Source of the DNA: JAAYBG01 sp964411675
Lineage (GTDB): Bacteria; Bacillota_I; Bacilli_A; ML615J-28; CAG-698
Reading direction: 5' to 3'
Length of the DNA stretch: 12,927 nt
Assembly (NCBI GenBank): GCA_964411675.1
Contig: CAYPLR010000036.1
Span: 1 to 12,927 of the forward strand
Position 1 is the first letter of the stretch. Every line of letters begins with the position of its first letter. Under the pieces are notes generated by a model, which was not told the DNA's origin, did not search any database, and saw only the letters and a program-made list of their open reading frames with translations. Made by a program: the position numbers and the translations under genes. This document shows positions 1 to 7,280 of this stretch, piece by piece.

Positions 1-68
1 GTATCCCATCCCTTTTTTTTATACTTATCTTTGAAATAACTAAAATTTCATTTTTTTCTTCTATCCTA

Positions 69-77
69 TGATATAAT
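69..77 (+). promoter_or_regulatory. Candidate extended -10 promoter for the lipoprotein gene
   Basis: TGATATAAT matches the extended -10 form TGnTATAAT exactly. The hexamer 17 bases upstream (49-54, CATTTT) is a poor -35, so the extended -10 would have to carry the activity. Transcription would start near 84 and give a leader of about 115 nt before the ATG at 199. In AT-rich DNA such a match can arise by chance. Confidence 0.4.
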
Positions 78-142
78 AATGTCATCACTGTATTCTATAC
101 AAAAGAATAGAGAAGACATTTTTATATATTCATCAATCTAAT

Positions 143-201
143 AGAAAGGGAAATCGTACCTCTCTATCAATGGGAATGTACGATATTATGAATCTTTGAT
201 G
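143..201 (+). promoter_or_regulatory. Structured translation leader: displaced Shine-Dalgarno, hairpin and 3-codon ORF
   Basis: No purine-rich ribosome site lies in the usual place before the ATG at 199. The nearest one, AGAAAGGGA (143-151), sits just 5' of a perfect 7-bp inverted repeat, ATCGTAC (153-159) and GTACGAT (178-184). If this hairpin folds, the site is brought to within a few nucleotides of an ATG at 188. That ATG opens a three-codon frame, ATG AAT CTT TGA, whose stop overlaps the main start as TGATG. Bridged initiation followed by reinitiation is an inference; the repeat and the overlap are seen directly. Confidence 0.35.
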
Positions 202-2256
202 ATTAAAAAAGACAGAAAACAAAGTAATGGTATTACTGACCGAAAAAACTATCACCAAACAGAAAAAAAGAATCCTTTTATCTTAAGAATAGTTCTCCTG
301 ATGATTACTTCTTGCTTTCTAATTAATTCTTCTGGTTGTATTCCAATAGAGGATGAACCTGAAACTTATTCCATCTCCTTCAAAGCAAACTATATAGGAG
401 GAGAGGATTTCACTACAACAATACTTTCTACTCAAAAACTTGTTGAAAAGGTTCCAAGTATGAATCGCGAAGGTTATGATTTCAAAGGATGGTTTAGAAA
501 TGAACTTGGTAGTGGACCAGAAATAAATATCTACCAGACAATCAATAGCAATCTTATCTTATATGCGAAATGGGAACAACAAAACTACAGCATTAACCTT
601 ATCACAAACATTCCTAATATGGAAAATGTTTCACTATTGATTCCTAAAAATACTCCAGCTTCTGATGTTATCCCTCCAATGAATCGTTATGGTTATCAAT
701 TTATTGGCTGGTATAACGATAGAAATCAAACGGAACAAGTTGATACCTCTCAATTAATAAACATTTCAAAAACTCTTTATGCGGGATGGGTAGATGTTCA
801 CACAGATTATTATGTTGCGATGGATGGAAGCGATGAGAATGATGGCTCTATAACACATCCTTTTAAAACATTCCAAAAAGCAATCAATGTAATGACACCT
901 GGAGATAGTATGGTTGTCTTTGGTGGTACCTATCATGAACAATTATTCATTAATAAGAAGGGAACCGAAGATGCTTGGTTTCATTTAAAAGTTTATGGTG
1001 AAGAAATAGTAATTATTGATGGAAATGGATTTGCCAACAACCCAAACGACGGTTTATGGTATGGTATGGTTCGTATTACCGATGCTAGTTATATTTCTAT
1101 AGAAGGTTTTCAGGTAATCAATTCCTATGGTTCAGCAATATTTACTGCAGATAGTCATCATATTAATGTTATCAATAACCATACCATCAATAGTCAAAAT
1201 CCTGGAATATTTGCTTGGTACGTTGATGATCTTTTAATCGATGGAAATGAAGTTGAATCTGCATGTATGCATCCTGATTCTGGTTTAGAAGATATTTCTT
1301 TGCGCTTCAACAAACGCGTCATTATTAAAAACAATTATGTTCATGATAGTGATAATATTGGTATTGATGCTGCAGGAGGAGTTCAAGATGCACAAATCTA
1401 TAATAATTTGGTTGAACGTACAGGATTAGGTTTCTATGTTGATTCTTGGGATGGTGATTTATTTAATGTATCGATTTATAATAACATCAGTCGTTACAAT
1501 AATGTTGGTCTATGTGTCAATACAGAAAATGGAGGTACTGTTGCCAATGTTGATGTCTTTGATAACCTCATCTATGGAAATACTGATGATGGTATGGTAA
1601 TTGGTTGGGGAGGTGTAGAAGGTCAGTCTCTTACAATTTCCCATGTCTATTATCATTCCAATAAAATTTATGATAATTTAGGAGATGGAGTTGTTATTTA
1701 TGGGCAAAGCAATTCCAACATAGATAATATTTTCATCTACAATAATTTTATTTATGATAATTTAGGTAGTGGAATTGTAGTCTCAGGCTTAACAGCTTAT
1801 TTACCTTATTCATTAAATGAAATTTGGTTAGTCAATAATACAATTCATAATAATGGCTCTGAAACAGTTTGGTCATCTGGTGGTATTAATATTAGTAACC
1901 AAGAAAATGCAATTGGAGTCATGGATAATATCTACATCCATAATAATATTGTTTCAAGTAACTACACATTTTCAATTGCTATATGGCCTTGGGGAAAACA
2001 ACCAAATCGTATTACCATCAGCCATAATCTCATCAATAACTACCAAAATGTTGGTGGGTTTGGAGAAACAAAAGGAACTAATTTTGTTGAGGGAGATCCT
2101 GGATTTGTTGATTCCATGAATCATGATTTTCATCTTTCCTATTCCTCTAAAGCAATTGATGCAGGAATATACTTTGATATTGGTATTCTAGATTATGATC
2201 TTAATATCCGTAATGATGGAAGTTATGATATCGGAGCTGATGAATATCAAAATTAA
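199..2256 (+). CDS. Predicted secreted lipoprotein with two InlB-type repeats and a right-handed beta-helix domain
   Basis: This 685-residue protein is probably exported and anchored to the outer membrane face, where it would bind or cleave polysaccharide; the substrate is unknown. A charged N-terminus is followed by a hydrophobic segment (about residues 27-42) and SSGC with Cys47, a loose lipobox with Ser rather than Leu at -3. Two InlB/Listeria-Bacteroides (Flg_new) repeats follow (about 57-125 and 130-198), each with a GY.F.GW core and ending LYAKW or LYAGW. From about 205, a YYV..DGSDENDG segment starts a fold common in pectate-lyase-like proteins. After it come many coils with NN.I or DN.IY ladders, which indicate a right-handed parallel beta-helix reaching the C-terminus. 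I chose ATG 199; an in-frame TTG at 196 is the only alternative. I cannot assign catalytic residues, so a non-enzymatic adhesin is also possible. Confidence 0.8.
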   Translation: MIKKDRKQSNGITDRKNYHQTEKKNPFILRIVLLMITSCFLINSSGCIPIEDEPETYSISFKANYIGGEDFTTTILSTQKLVEKVPSMNREGYDFKGWFRNELGSGPEINIYQTINSNLILYAKWEQQNYSINLITNIPNMENVSLLIPKNTPASDVIPPMNRYGYQFIGWYNDRNQTEQVDTSQLINISKTLYAGWVDVHTDYYVAMDGSDENDGSITHPFKTFQKAINVMTPGDSMVVFGGTYHEQLFINKKGTEDAWFHLKVYGEEIVIIDGNGFANNPNDGLWYGMVRITDASYISIEGFQVINSYGSAIFTADSHHINVINNHTINSQNPGIFAWYVDDLLIDGNEVESACMHPDSGLEDISLRFNKRVIIKNNYVHDSDNIGIDAAGGVQDAQIYNNLVERTGLGFYVDSWDGDLFNVSIYNNISRYNNVGLCVNTENGGTVANVDVFDNLIYGNTDDGMVIGWGGVEGQSLTISHVYYHSNKIYDNLGDGVVIYGQSNSNIDNIFIYNNFIYDNLGSGIVVSGLTAYLPYSLNEIWLVNNTIHNNGSETVWSSGGINISNQENAIGVMDNIYIHNNIVSSNYTFSIAIWPWGKQPNRITISHNLINNYQNVGGFGETKGTNFVEGDPGFVDSMNHDFHLSYSSKAIDAGIYFDIGILDYDLNIRNDGSYDIGADEYQN

Positions 2257-2283
2257 ATCATTTATAATAAAAGGAAAACGATA

Positions 2284-2562
2284 ATGGAAATAAAATTTGG
2301 AAAAAATGAGTTTTTTATTGAAAATGAACAAAAAGAAAGGCTTGCTGAAATCACCTTTTACGATCAAGATGAAGCAACCATGGTGATTGATCATACCTAT
2401 GTAGATGAAGCATTACGGGGACAATCCATTGCGCGAATATTAGTTAATCATGTGGTTACTTTCGCTCGAGAAAATAAGAAAAAAATCATCCCTAAATGCT
2501 CTTATGCTTATAAAGTATTAATGAGTAATGAAGAATATAGCGATATAATAAAAAAGGACTGA
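2284..2562 (+). CDS. yjdJ: Small YjdJ-type GNAT-family N-acetyltransferase
   Basis: This 92-residue protein matches the compact single-domain GNAT group (Acetyltransf_CG, YjdJ-like), which retains little more than the acetyl-CoA-binding core. The diagnostic stretch is at residues 37-51, H-T-Y-V then LRGQSIA, where R/Q-x-x-G/A binds the acetyl-CoA pyrophosphate. It is followed by an alpha helix and the typical IIPKCSYA segment (67-74) with its conserved Cys. The acceptor substrate is not known for this group. AAAAGG lies about 10 nt before the ATG. The gene starts 27 nt after the lipoprotein gene on the same strand, with no convincing promoter between, so the two are probably cotranscribed. 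Its TGA stop lies inside the terminator hairpin. Confidence 0.85.
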   Translation: MEIKFGKNEFFIENEQKERLAEITFYDQDEATMVIDHTYVDEALRGQSIARILVNHVVTFARENKKKIIPKCSYAYKVLMSNEEYSDIIKKD

Positions 2563-2576
2563 TTTCAGTCCTTTTT
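2551..2576. terminator. Bidirectional intrinsic terminator between convergent genes
   Basis: AAAAAGGACTG (2551-2561) pairs fully with CAGTCCTTTTT (2566-2576) around the loop ATTT, an 11-bp stem. The flanking A and T runs make it work on both strands, ending the yjdJ-like gene rightward and the argS operon leftward. It includes the yjdJ stop codon (2560-2562). Confidence 0.93.
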
Positions 2577-2579
2577 ACT

Positions 2580-3656
2580 TTATTCATAGATTATTTTATT
2601 AACAGTTTCCATATCTAAGCGCTTAATCACCTCGACGATAATCTTCACAGCATTTAGATAATCTTCTTTATGAATGATTGAAGTATGAGAATGTAAGTAT
2701 CTAGTCTCCACACAAATTGATAAACTTGGGCAACCTGAATTTGCTGTATGAATAGAACCGCTATCAGTACCTCCCCGTTTTAAATAATCAAATTGATAAG
2801 GGATGTTTAATTCATTTGCTATTTCTACTACTTTTTCTCTTAACGCTACATGACCGATTGCAGAACTATCACATAACATGATACCAGGACCTTTTCCTAT
2901 TTTAATAGAGCCATCTGTTCCTGGTAAGTCACGAGCAATGCTCGTATCTAAAGCAAAAGCGATGTCAGGTTTGATTAGATTAGCTAGCGTCTTTGCTCCT
3001 CGTAATCCAACTTCTTCTTGAGTTGAACCAGCAGCATAAACTATGTTAGGATGGTCAACGTCTTGCAATTGCTTTAAAACCTCAATGGCTACTGCACAAC
3101 CAATTCTATCATCCCAAGCTTTACCCAATAAATAATTTTCATTGGCTAATACTTGAAAATCGATAGCTGGTGTTATCATATCACCAATTTTGATTCCCAA
3201 TTTTTCAACTTCTTCTTTATTTTCAACGCCTAAATCAATATACATATCGTCGATTTTTGCTGGATTCTTCAATTCTTCTTCTGTTAATATGTGGGGTGGT
3301 TTTGATCCCATGACACCACGATACACTTTGCCAGTACTAGTAGTAATGTTCATTTGTTGTGCTAACATAACTTGGCTCCACCAACCACCAATTGTTTGGA
3401 ATTTTAAGAAGCCTTCCTCTGTTATTTTTGTAACAATCATTCCTACTTCATCCATATGACCTACAATTAATATTTTAGGACCTTTTTTGTTTCCTACTTT
3501 TTCAGCGGCAATCGAACCTAAACCATCATACAGGATTTTATCCTCTGGAACAACTTTTAAAAATTCCCGTTTTAAAATGTCTCTCACATTTTTTTCATGG
3601 GCAGGAATACCATTTACTTCTGACAATTCCTTCAATAACTCTAAATCTTTATGCAT
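2580..3656 (-). CDS. M42-family metallo-aminopeptidase (FrvX/YsdC/PepA type)
   Basis: This 358-residue cytosolic di-metal aminopeptidase would trim amino acids from small peptides. The M42 residues are present in order: GHMDEVG with His67 and Asp69, GKAWDDRIG with the bridging Asp182, STQEEVGLRGA with Glu214 (base) and Glu215, Asp237 in LDTS, and a C-terminal His322 in RYLHSHT. The region between about 70 and 165 is the PDZ-like insert of the family. The length is normal (about 340-365). I start at ATG 3656 because GAGGAAGAAGGTGAG lies directly upstream; a start at 3695 would add 13 residues inside the preceding gene with no better site. It overlaps the membrane-protein gene by 8 nt, which suggests translational coupling. 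The substrate preference (glutamyl, leucyl or lysyl) cannot be read from the sequence. Confidence 0.93.
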   Translation of the reverse strand: MHKDLELLKELSEVNGIPAHEKNVRDILKREFLKVVPEDKILYDGLGSIAAEKVGNKKGPKILIVGHMDEVGMIVTKITEEGFLKFQTIGGWWSQVMLAQQMNITTSTGKVYRGVMGSKPPHILTEEELKNPAKIDDMYIDLGVENKEEVEKLGIKIGDMITPAIDFQVLANENYLLGKAWDDRIGCAVAIEVLKQLQDVDHPNIVYAAGSTQEEVGLRGAKTLANLIKPDIAFALDTSIARDLPGTDGSIKIGKGPGIMLCDSSAIGHVALREKVVEIANELNIPYQFDYLKRGGTDSGSIHTANSGCPSLSICVETRYLHSHTSIIHKEDYLNAVKIIVEVIKRLDMETVNKIIYE

Positions 3657-4323
3657 TAATCTCACCTTCTTCCTCCTTATGTGGAGGATTTTCATTTATT
3701 TCTTTTATTTCACTAATTTCATCTTTTGTTGGTGCTTCTAAGCCCTCTTGAACACTAATTTTTTTCACTGTTTCACTAATAGATAATTGGTATCGATAGT
3801 TACGATAATCACCATAACCACGAAAAGCAATCAATAATGCTGATAAAATTGCTAATATTAATAAAAACCATGATAATGCTTTAATATTAAAACCGCCATT
3901 ACCAATAATCAACGATCCAAATGTAATGAAAACAATATGTGTAATGAACATGATATTGTCTGTGGTTTCTTTTCTGATAATGGTAGTGAAAAAGTAAATG
4001 AATGCCCTTAGATATAGTACAATACCAATAATATATCCAAAAATCTTCCCTAGATTATCTTCACCTTGAGTACCAATATAGATTAGATATCCTCCAGCAA
4101 TGATATTAATAATGATTTCTCCTATAAACATCCATTTTGCTGCTTTATCTTTTGTTGTTTTCAACAAAGGGATGACTCTAAACAATCCCATAATAATAAA
4201 AGTTACTCCTATAATATATAGTAAAGAAATAGGAACCGCCTTCATCACAATACCAAAAGCAATTAAAAGCGCAGCACCCGTAAATTCAAAGACCCATACA
4301 TATTTACTAAAAAAATTTTTCAT
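3649..4323 (-). CDS. Six-helix membrane protein, DUF308/HdeD-like, with acidic cytoplasmic tail
   Basis: I do not recognise a specific function. The 224-residue product has six predicted membrane segments in three pairs (about 8-27, 31-51, 64-84, 92-115, 123-141 and 148-167). A charged hydrophilic tail (169-224) is rich in Glu and Lys. Small size, paired helices and many Gly residues resemble the DUF308/HdeD superfamily, whose E. coli founder is linked to acid resistance; applying that role here would be speculation. I start at ATG 4323, preceded by GAGGTG at the right distance, rather than an upstream GTG at 4335 that has no ribosome site. It begins 8 nt after the argS stop and its end overlaps the M42 gene, so it lies inside a tight operon. 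Confidence 0.7.
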   Translation of the reverse strand: MKNFFSKYVWVFEFTGAALLIAFGIVMKAVPISLLYIIGVTFIIMGLFRVIPLLKTTKDKAAKWMFIGEIIINIIAGGYLIYIGTQGEDNLGKIFGYIIGIVLYLRAFIYFFTTIIRKETTDNIMFITHIVFITFGSLIIGNGGFNIKALSWFLLILAILSALLIAFRGYGDYRNYRYQLSISETVKKISVQEGLEAPTKDEISEIKEINENPPHKEEEGEINA

Positions 4324-4331
4324 ACTCCACC

Positions 4332-5975
4332 TCACATTTTTTCTTTAACGCCAACTCCTATCAATGATAGGCTATCCTTAAGAACCATTTGTACAGCTCT
4401 CAGCAAAGTCAATCTTTCTGTGGTTTCTTCTTTATTTTCAGTAATTATTTTGTGATCATTATAGTAACTATGTAATTCTCCTGCTAACATTAATGCATAT
4501 TGACATATCTTATGAGGTAATCGCTTCGTAGCAACCTCAGTGATATAAGCAGGGTATTGTAACAATACTTTTACAAGATTATAGATTTCATTGATGTCCA
4601 AGGCCTTAAATTCTTGAGCAGGAATAAACTCTTGATGGTTTTCTGTAAACACTCTAAATAAACTATTAATACGAGCATAAGCATATTGAACATAGTAAAC
4701 TGGATTTTCATTACTATTTTTGACTGCTAAATCAAGGTCAAGATCCATATGTGTGCTTAATGATTTAGAGATATAGAAGAATCGCAAGGCATCACTACCT
4801 ACTTCATCGATTAAATCACGCAATGTGATAGCTTTCCCACTACGTTTGCTCATTTTTACTTCTTCACCATCTTTAATGGCTCTTACCATTTGCAGAATGT
4901 CAATATTAATGGCCTCTGGATTACCACCCGATAAATAAATTGCAGATTTTAAACGATTGATATAACCATGGTGATCAGCACCCAGTACATCAATCAAACT
5001 AGTGTAACCACGATTTAATTTATTCATATGATAAGCAATGTCGGGAGCCAAATAGGTTAGCGAACCATCACTTTTAATAATTACTCTATCTTTTTCATCA
5101 TTGTAAGCTGTTGTTTTCAGCCAAACTGCTCCTTCTGATAGATAGGTATGTCCTTTTTCTTTTAAGTCATCAAGAGTTTTAGCTACTTCACCATTATCAT
5201 ATAATGATTTCTCACTAAACCAGTTATCAAATTTTACATTGAAATCTTGTAAGTCCTTTTTTAAACCATTCAGTAAATAATTTAAACCTATATAACGAAA
5301 ATATTCCTCATAAGGATTACTTAAATAGTAATCTTTTTTATCATCTTTTATCTTTTGAGCAATCTCAATAATTTCTTTTCCATGATAAGAATCTTCACCT
5401 AAATTGAAATCTAAACCATGAAGTTCACGATAACGTGCATAGATACTTTCAATCAAATTATGAATTTGATTTCCCGCATCATTGACATAATGCTCTGTTG
5501 CCACAGTGAATCCTGCTTTTTTCATGATTCGTGCCATCGAATCCCCATAAGCAGCCCCTCGTCCATGACCAATATGAAGATATCCTGTTGGATTGGCGCT
5601 GACAAATTCTAATAATACTTTTTCATTATTTCCAACATTAACATTTCCAAAGGTTTCTTTTTCTTTCAAAATTTTGAAAACAACATTTGTAAGATAATTC
5701 TTATCTAAATAAAAATTAATAAAGCCATTTCCTGCAGGTTCTACCTTTAATAAATGATGATCCTTTAAATCTATTTTACTAATTAATTCATTTGCAATTA
5801 CTATCGGTGCTTTCTTCAATACTTTTGCTAAACGCATTGCAATATTTGTTGAATAATCACCAAATGAGGGATCTTTTGGAACATCAAAAAAGACTTCATA
5901 AGCTTCAGTTACTCCTTGCTCATTTAGAATTTTGCTGATTGTTTCTTTTATTTTATTTAACACTTCGTTTATCAA
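4332..5975 (-). CDS. argS: Arginyl-tRNA synthetase (class I)
   Basis: ArgRS charges tRNA-Arg with arginine in the cytosol, using ATP. The 547-residue protein shows the whole family layout. An N-terminal Add-1 domain (about 1-90) precedes the Rossmann catalytic domain, which carries the HIGH signature (134-137, in NPTGYLHIGHGRG) and a clear KMSKRSG loop (374-380). The alpha-helical DALR anticodon-binding domain follows (from about 425, with NPVYYVQYAYARI). I choose a TTG start at 5975: AGAGGTGA (5988-5981) lies at the correct spacing, whereas the upstream in-frame GTG at 5984-5982 is part of that ribosome site. It is the first gene of an operon with the membrane protein and M42 peptidase, driven by a promoter just upstream. 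I see no T-box leader. Confidence 0.97.
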   Translation of the reverse strand: MINEVLNKIKETISKILNEQGVTEAYEVFFDVPKDPSFGDYSTNIAMRLAKVLKKAPIVIANELISKIDLKDHHLLKVEPAGNGFINFYLDKNYLTNVVFKILKEKETFGNVNVGNNEKVLLEFVSANPTGYLHIGHGRGAAYGDSMARIMKKAGFTVATEHYVNDAGNQIHNLIESIYARYRELHGLDFNLGEDSYHGKEIIEIAQKIKDDKKDYYLSNPYEEYFRYIGLNYLLNGLKKDLQDFNVKFDNWFSEKSLYDNGEVAKTLDDLKEKGHTYLSEGAVWLKTTAYNDEKDRVIIKSDGSLTYLAPDIAYHMNKLNRGYTSLIDVLGADHHGYINRLKSAIYLSGGNPEAINIDILQMVRAIKDGEEVKMSKRSGKAITLRDLIDEVGSDALRFFYISKSLSTHMDLDLDLAVKNSNENPVYYVQYAYARINSLFRVFTENHQEFIPAQEFKALDINEIYNLVKVLLQYPAYITEVATKRLPHKICQYALMLAGELHSYYNDHKIITENKEETTERLTLLRAVQMVLKDSLSLIGVGVKEKM

Positions 5976-5997
5976 TGAAATCACCTCTATTGTTAGT

Positions 5998-6026
5998 ATT
6001 ATACCATATTCACAGGTAAAATTAAA
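5998..6026 (-). promoter_or_regulatory. argS operon promoter (extended -10)
   Basis: Reading leftward, TGGTATAAT (6006-5998) is an exact TGnTATAAT extended -10. The -35 position 17 nt upstream (6026-6021) reads TTTAAT, which is weak. Transcription would start near 5991, leaving a leader of only about 16 nt that carries the ribosome site. It lies just downstream of the 6S-like RNA terminator, so argS has its own start. Confidence 0.65.
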
Positions 6027-6043
6027 TCTTTTTTTTCTATTTC

Positions 6044-6071
6044 AAAAAAAAATAATGGCCAAAACCATTAT
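6044..6071 (-). terminator. Intrinsic terminator of the 6S-like RNA gene
   Basis: Read leftward, ATAATGG (6071-6065) pairs with CCATTAT (6058-6052) around TTTTGG, followed by eight T (6051-6044). This 7-bp hairpin with a pure U tract ends the RNA unit before the argS promoter. Confidence 0.93.
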
Positions 6072-6268
6072 ACCCAGAAAGCCGTTCAAAGGCACATATA
6101 ATGCACCCTTTATTGATGTGAAACCCGGAAGTTCCACGGTGGAAATCTCTTACTATCTTCTTTTGGGATTCTTATCCTTGCGAATAAGCATTCAACGCCA
6201 AGAAAATCTCGACTTCCTAAATCTTTTCGTTCGGTTCGCATACTATAAATCACGAACTTCCCAGGCAC
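6044..6268 (-). ncRNA. ssrS: 6S RNA-like regulator of RNA polymerase
   Basis: This is an independent, non-coding unit of about 220 nt, with a perfect consensus promoter (6301-6273) and its own terminator. The ends form a closing helix: GTGCCTGGGAAG (6268-6257) pairs over all 12 positions, counting G-U, with CTTTCTGGGTAT (6081-6070). The following TTCG, and the GAACGG just before the 3' arm, mirror E. coli 6S, where CUGAGAUGUUCG faces CGGCAUCUCGG. Inside are a stem (GGAAGT with ACTTCC), a small hairpin TTCCA-CCG-TGGAA, and an apical 7-bp stem CTTATTC-GCAA-GGATAAG. A single long, interrupted hairpin is the hallmark of 6S, which mimics an open promoter and traps housekeeping RNA polymerase. It is too short for RNase P RNA or tmRNA and lacks their conserved boxes. 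That an RNA is made is near certain; the 6S identity is likely. The mature 3' end may lie near 6070. Confidence 0.75.
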
Positions 6269-6272
6269 TTAT

Positions 6273-6301
6273 ATTATATGAATATTTTATCATTTTGTCA
6301 A
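6273..6301 (-). promoter_or_regulatory. Perfect consensus promoter of the 6S-like RNA
   Basis: Leftward TTGACA (6301-6296), a 17-nt spacer and TATAAT (6278-6273) match the vegetative consensus at all 12 positions. It is the strongest promoter in the window, as expected for an abundant stable RNA. Transcription should start at about 6266-6268. Confidence 0.93.
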
Positions 6302-6333
6302 CTGATAGGCTTTTATAGGAATGATATCGAACA

Positions 6334-6359
6334 ATAAAAAAAGAAGGTCTTCCTTCTTT
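6334..6359 (-). terminator. Intrinsic terminator of degV, overlapping its stop codon
   Basis: Leftward, AAAGAAGG (6359-6352) pairs with CCTTCTTT (6347-6340) around a 4-nt loop, with a T-rich run continuing to about 6334. The stem begins inside the TAA stop (6360-6358), so there is no 3' spacer. Confidence 0.88.
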
Positions 6360-7206
6360 ATTCATAACACCAAGCAACTCCAATACCACCGTAACCAAGA
6401 TTAATTGCGATTACTGGTGAAATTTGACGCGATATCTTAATAACTGCATGTTCAATTCCTTCTCCCAATGCTTTTGCAACACGCTCGACTCTATCAAGTG
6501 CATTGGCATGAGAGATATAAATCAGTACTTTTTTGGTTGATTCTTTTATTTCACTTTTGATTCTTTCAACAATATAAGAAACGACATTTTTTTCGGTTCG
6601 CATTTTATTGAAAATTAATACCTTACCATTGATATACTCAATAATAGGTTTTACTTTAATTAAATTACCAATGGCTGCTTTAATTTTTGTAATTCTACCT
6701 GATAATTTTAATGTATTTAAATTTTCAAAATTCATTAAAATACCACTATTCTTTTTAATATGTTCGATATAATCAATTAATTGTTCAATCGAATAATTTT
6801 CCTTCACTTTTTCAACAACCAATTCAACAATTATCTCAGCTCCAACAGAAGTACTTAATGTGTCAACAACATGAACGTGCACTCCCTCTACTTCTTGCTC
6901 AGCAATCTTCGCTGATTGATAGGTTCCTGAAAGGGTAGAAGAAATCGTCATGCATAAAATATCGGTTGCTCCTTCTTTTTTCAAGGATTCAAATACTTCT
7001 ACATAGGTTGCTGGAGAAGGTTGACTACTACTAACTTTCTTTCCCGATTGTAAAGCATTCATTACATCATCAATACTCACATCAATATCATCACGAAAAG
7101 ATTCTCCATTAATAATAACATTTAAAGGAACAACTGTGATGCTATTTTCCTCAATAAATTTACTATTTAAATTAAATGTACTATCAACAACAATTTTTAA
7201 TTTCAT
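6358..7206 (-). CDS. degV: DegV-family fatty-acid-binding protein (FakB-like)
   Basis: This 282-residue soluble protein belongs to the DegV family. Characterised members (FakB) hold a fatty acid and present it to the kinase FakA, so that exogenous fatty acids enter phospholipid synthesis. Family marks are the VDST start of strand one (residues 7-10), VSSSQPSP (58-65) and TISSTLSGTYQSA (87-99), which shape the head-group end of the lipid pocket, and the C-terminal GYGGIGVAW. The length is typical (about 280). AGGAGG sits just before ATG 7206. It is a single-gene unit with its own terminator and a probable promoter in the divergent gap. No fakA is present here, so the fatty-acid role rests on the family only. 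Confidence 0.93.
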   Translation of the reverse strand: MKLKIVVDSTFNLNSKFIEENSITVVPLNVIINGESFRDDIDVSIDDVMNALQSGKKVSSSQPSPATYVEVFESLKKEGATDILCMTISSTLSGTYQSAKIAEQEVEGVHVHVVDTLSTSVGAEIIVELVVEKVKENYSIEQLIDYIEHIKKNSGILMNFENLNTLKLSGRITKIKAAIGNLIKVKPIIEYINGKVLIFNKMRTEKNVVSYIVERIKSEIKESTKKVLIYISHANALDRVERVAKALGEGIEHAVIKISRQISPVIAINLGYGGIGVAWCYE

Positions 7207-7254
7207 GACACCCTCCTTGTTTTGATGATCATGATTACTTTTTATAACTTTATA

Positions 7255-7263
7255 TGATATAAT
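7255..7263 (+). promoter_or_regulatory. Candidate extended -10 promoter for the radical SAM gene
   Basis: TGATATAAT is an exact extended -10; the -35 position (7235-7240, TTACTT) is weak. Transcription would begin near 7270, about 85 nt before the ATG at 7356, and would run through the candidate degV promoter. Confidence 0.45.
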
Positions 7264-7274
7264 TAAGATAATTT

Positions 7275-7280
7275 ATTATA
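7275..7280 (-). promoter_or_regulatory. Candidate -10 box of the degV promoter
   Basis: Leftward TATAAT (7280-7275) is the best -10 in the 149-nt divergent gap, but the -35 region (7303-7298) reads TATCAA, a poor match. A start near 7268 would leave about 60 nt of leader before degV. Confidence 0.35.

Noticed and set aside
78..123. Hairpin AATGTC/GACATT followed by TTTTT as a terminator
   Set aside because: The outer stem is only 6 bp with a large imperfect interior and low GC. It may be leader structure, but I cannot support it as a terminator.
2263..2268. TATAAT just before the yjdJ-like gene
   Set aside because: Transcription from it would start at about 2275, downstream of the ribosome site AAGG (2271-2274), and no -35 is present. 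Readthrough from the lipoprotein gene is simpler.
6115..6150. T-box-like stretch (CCGTGGAACTTCC) in the region before argS
   Set aside because: It lacks the AGGGTGGnACCGCG core, and the RNA ends at its own terminator (6044-6071) upstream of a separate argS promoter. The TGGAA is explained by a small internal hairpin.
5932..6318. 128-codon + strand ORF opposite the argS start and the RNA gene
   Set aside because: It runs antisense through a terminator, promoter and structured RNA, with no ribosome site and no recognisable protein family.
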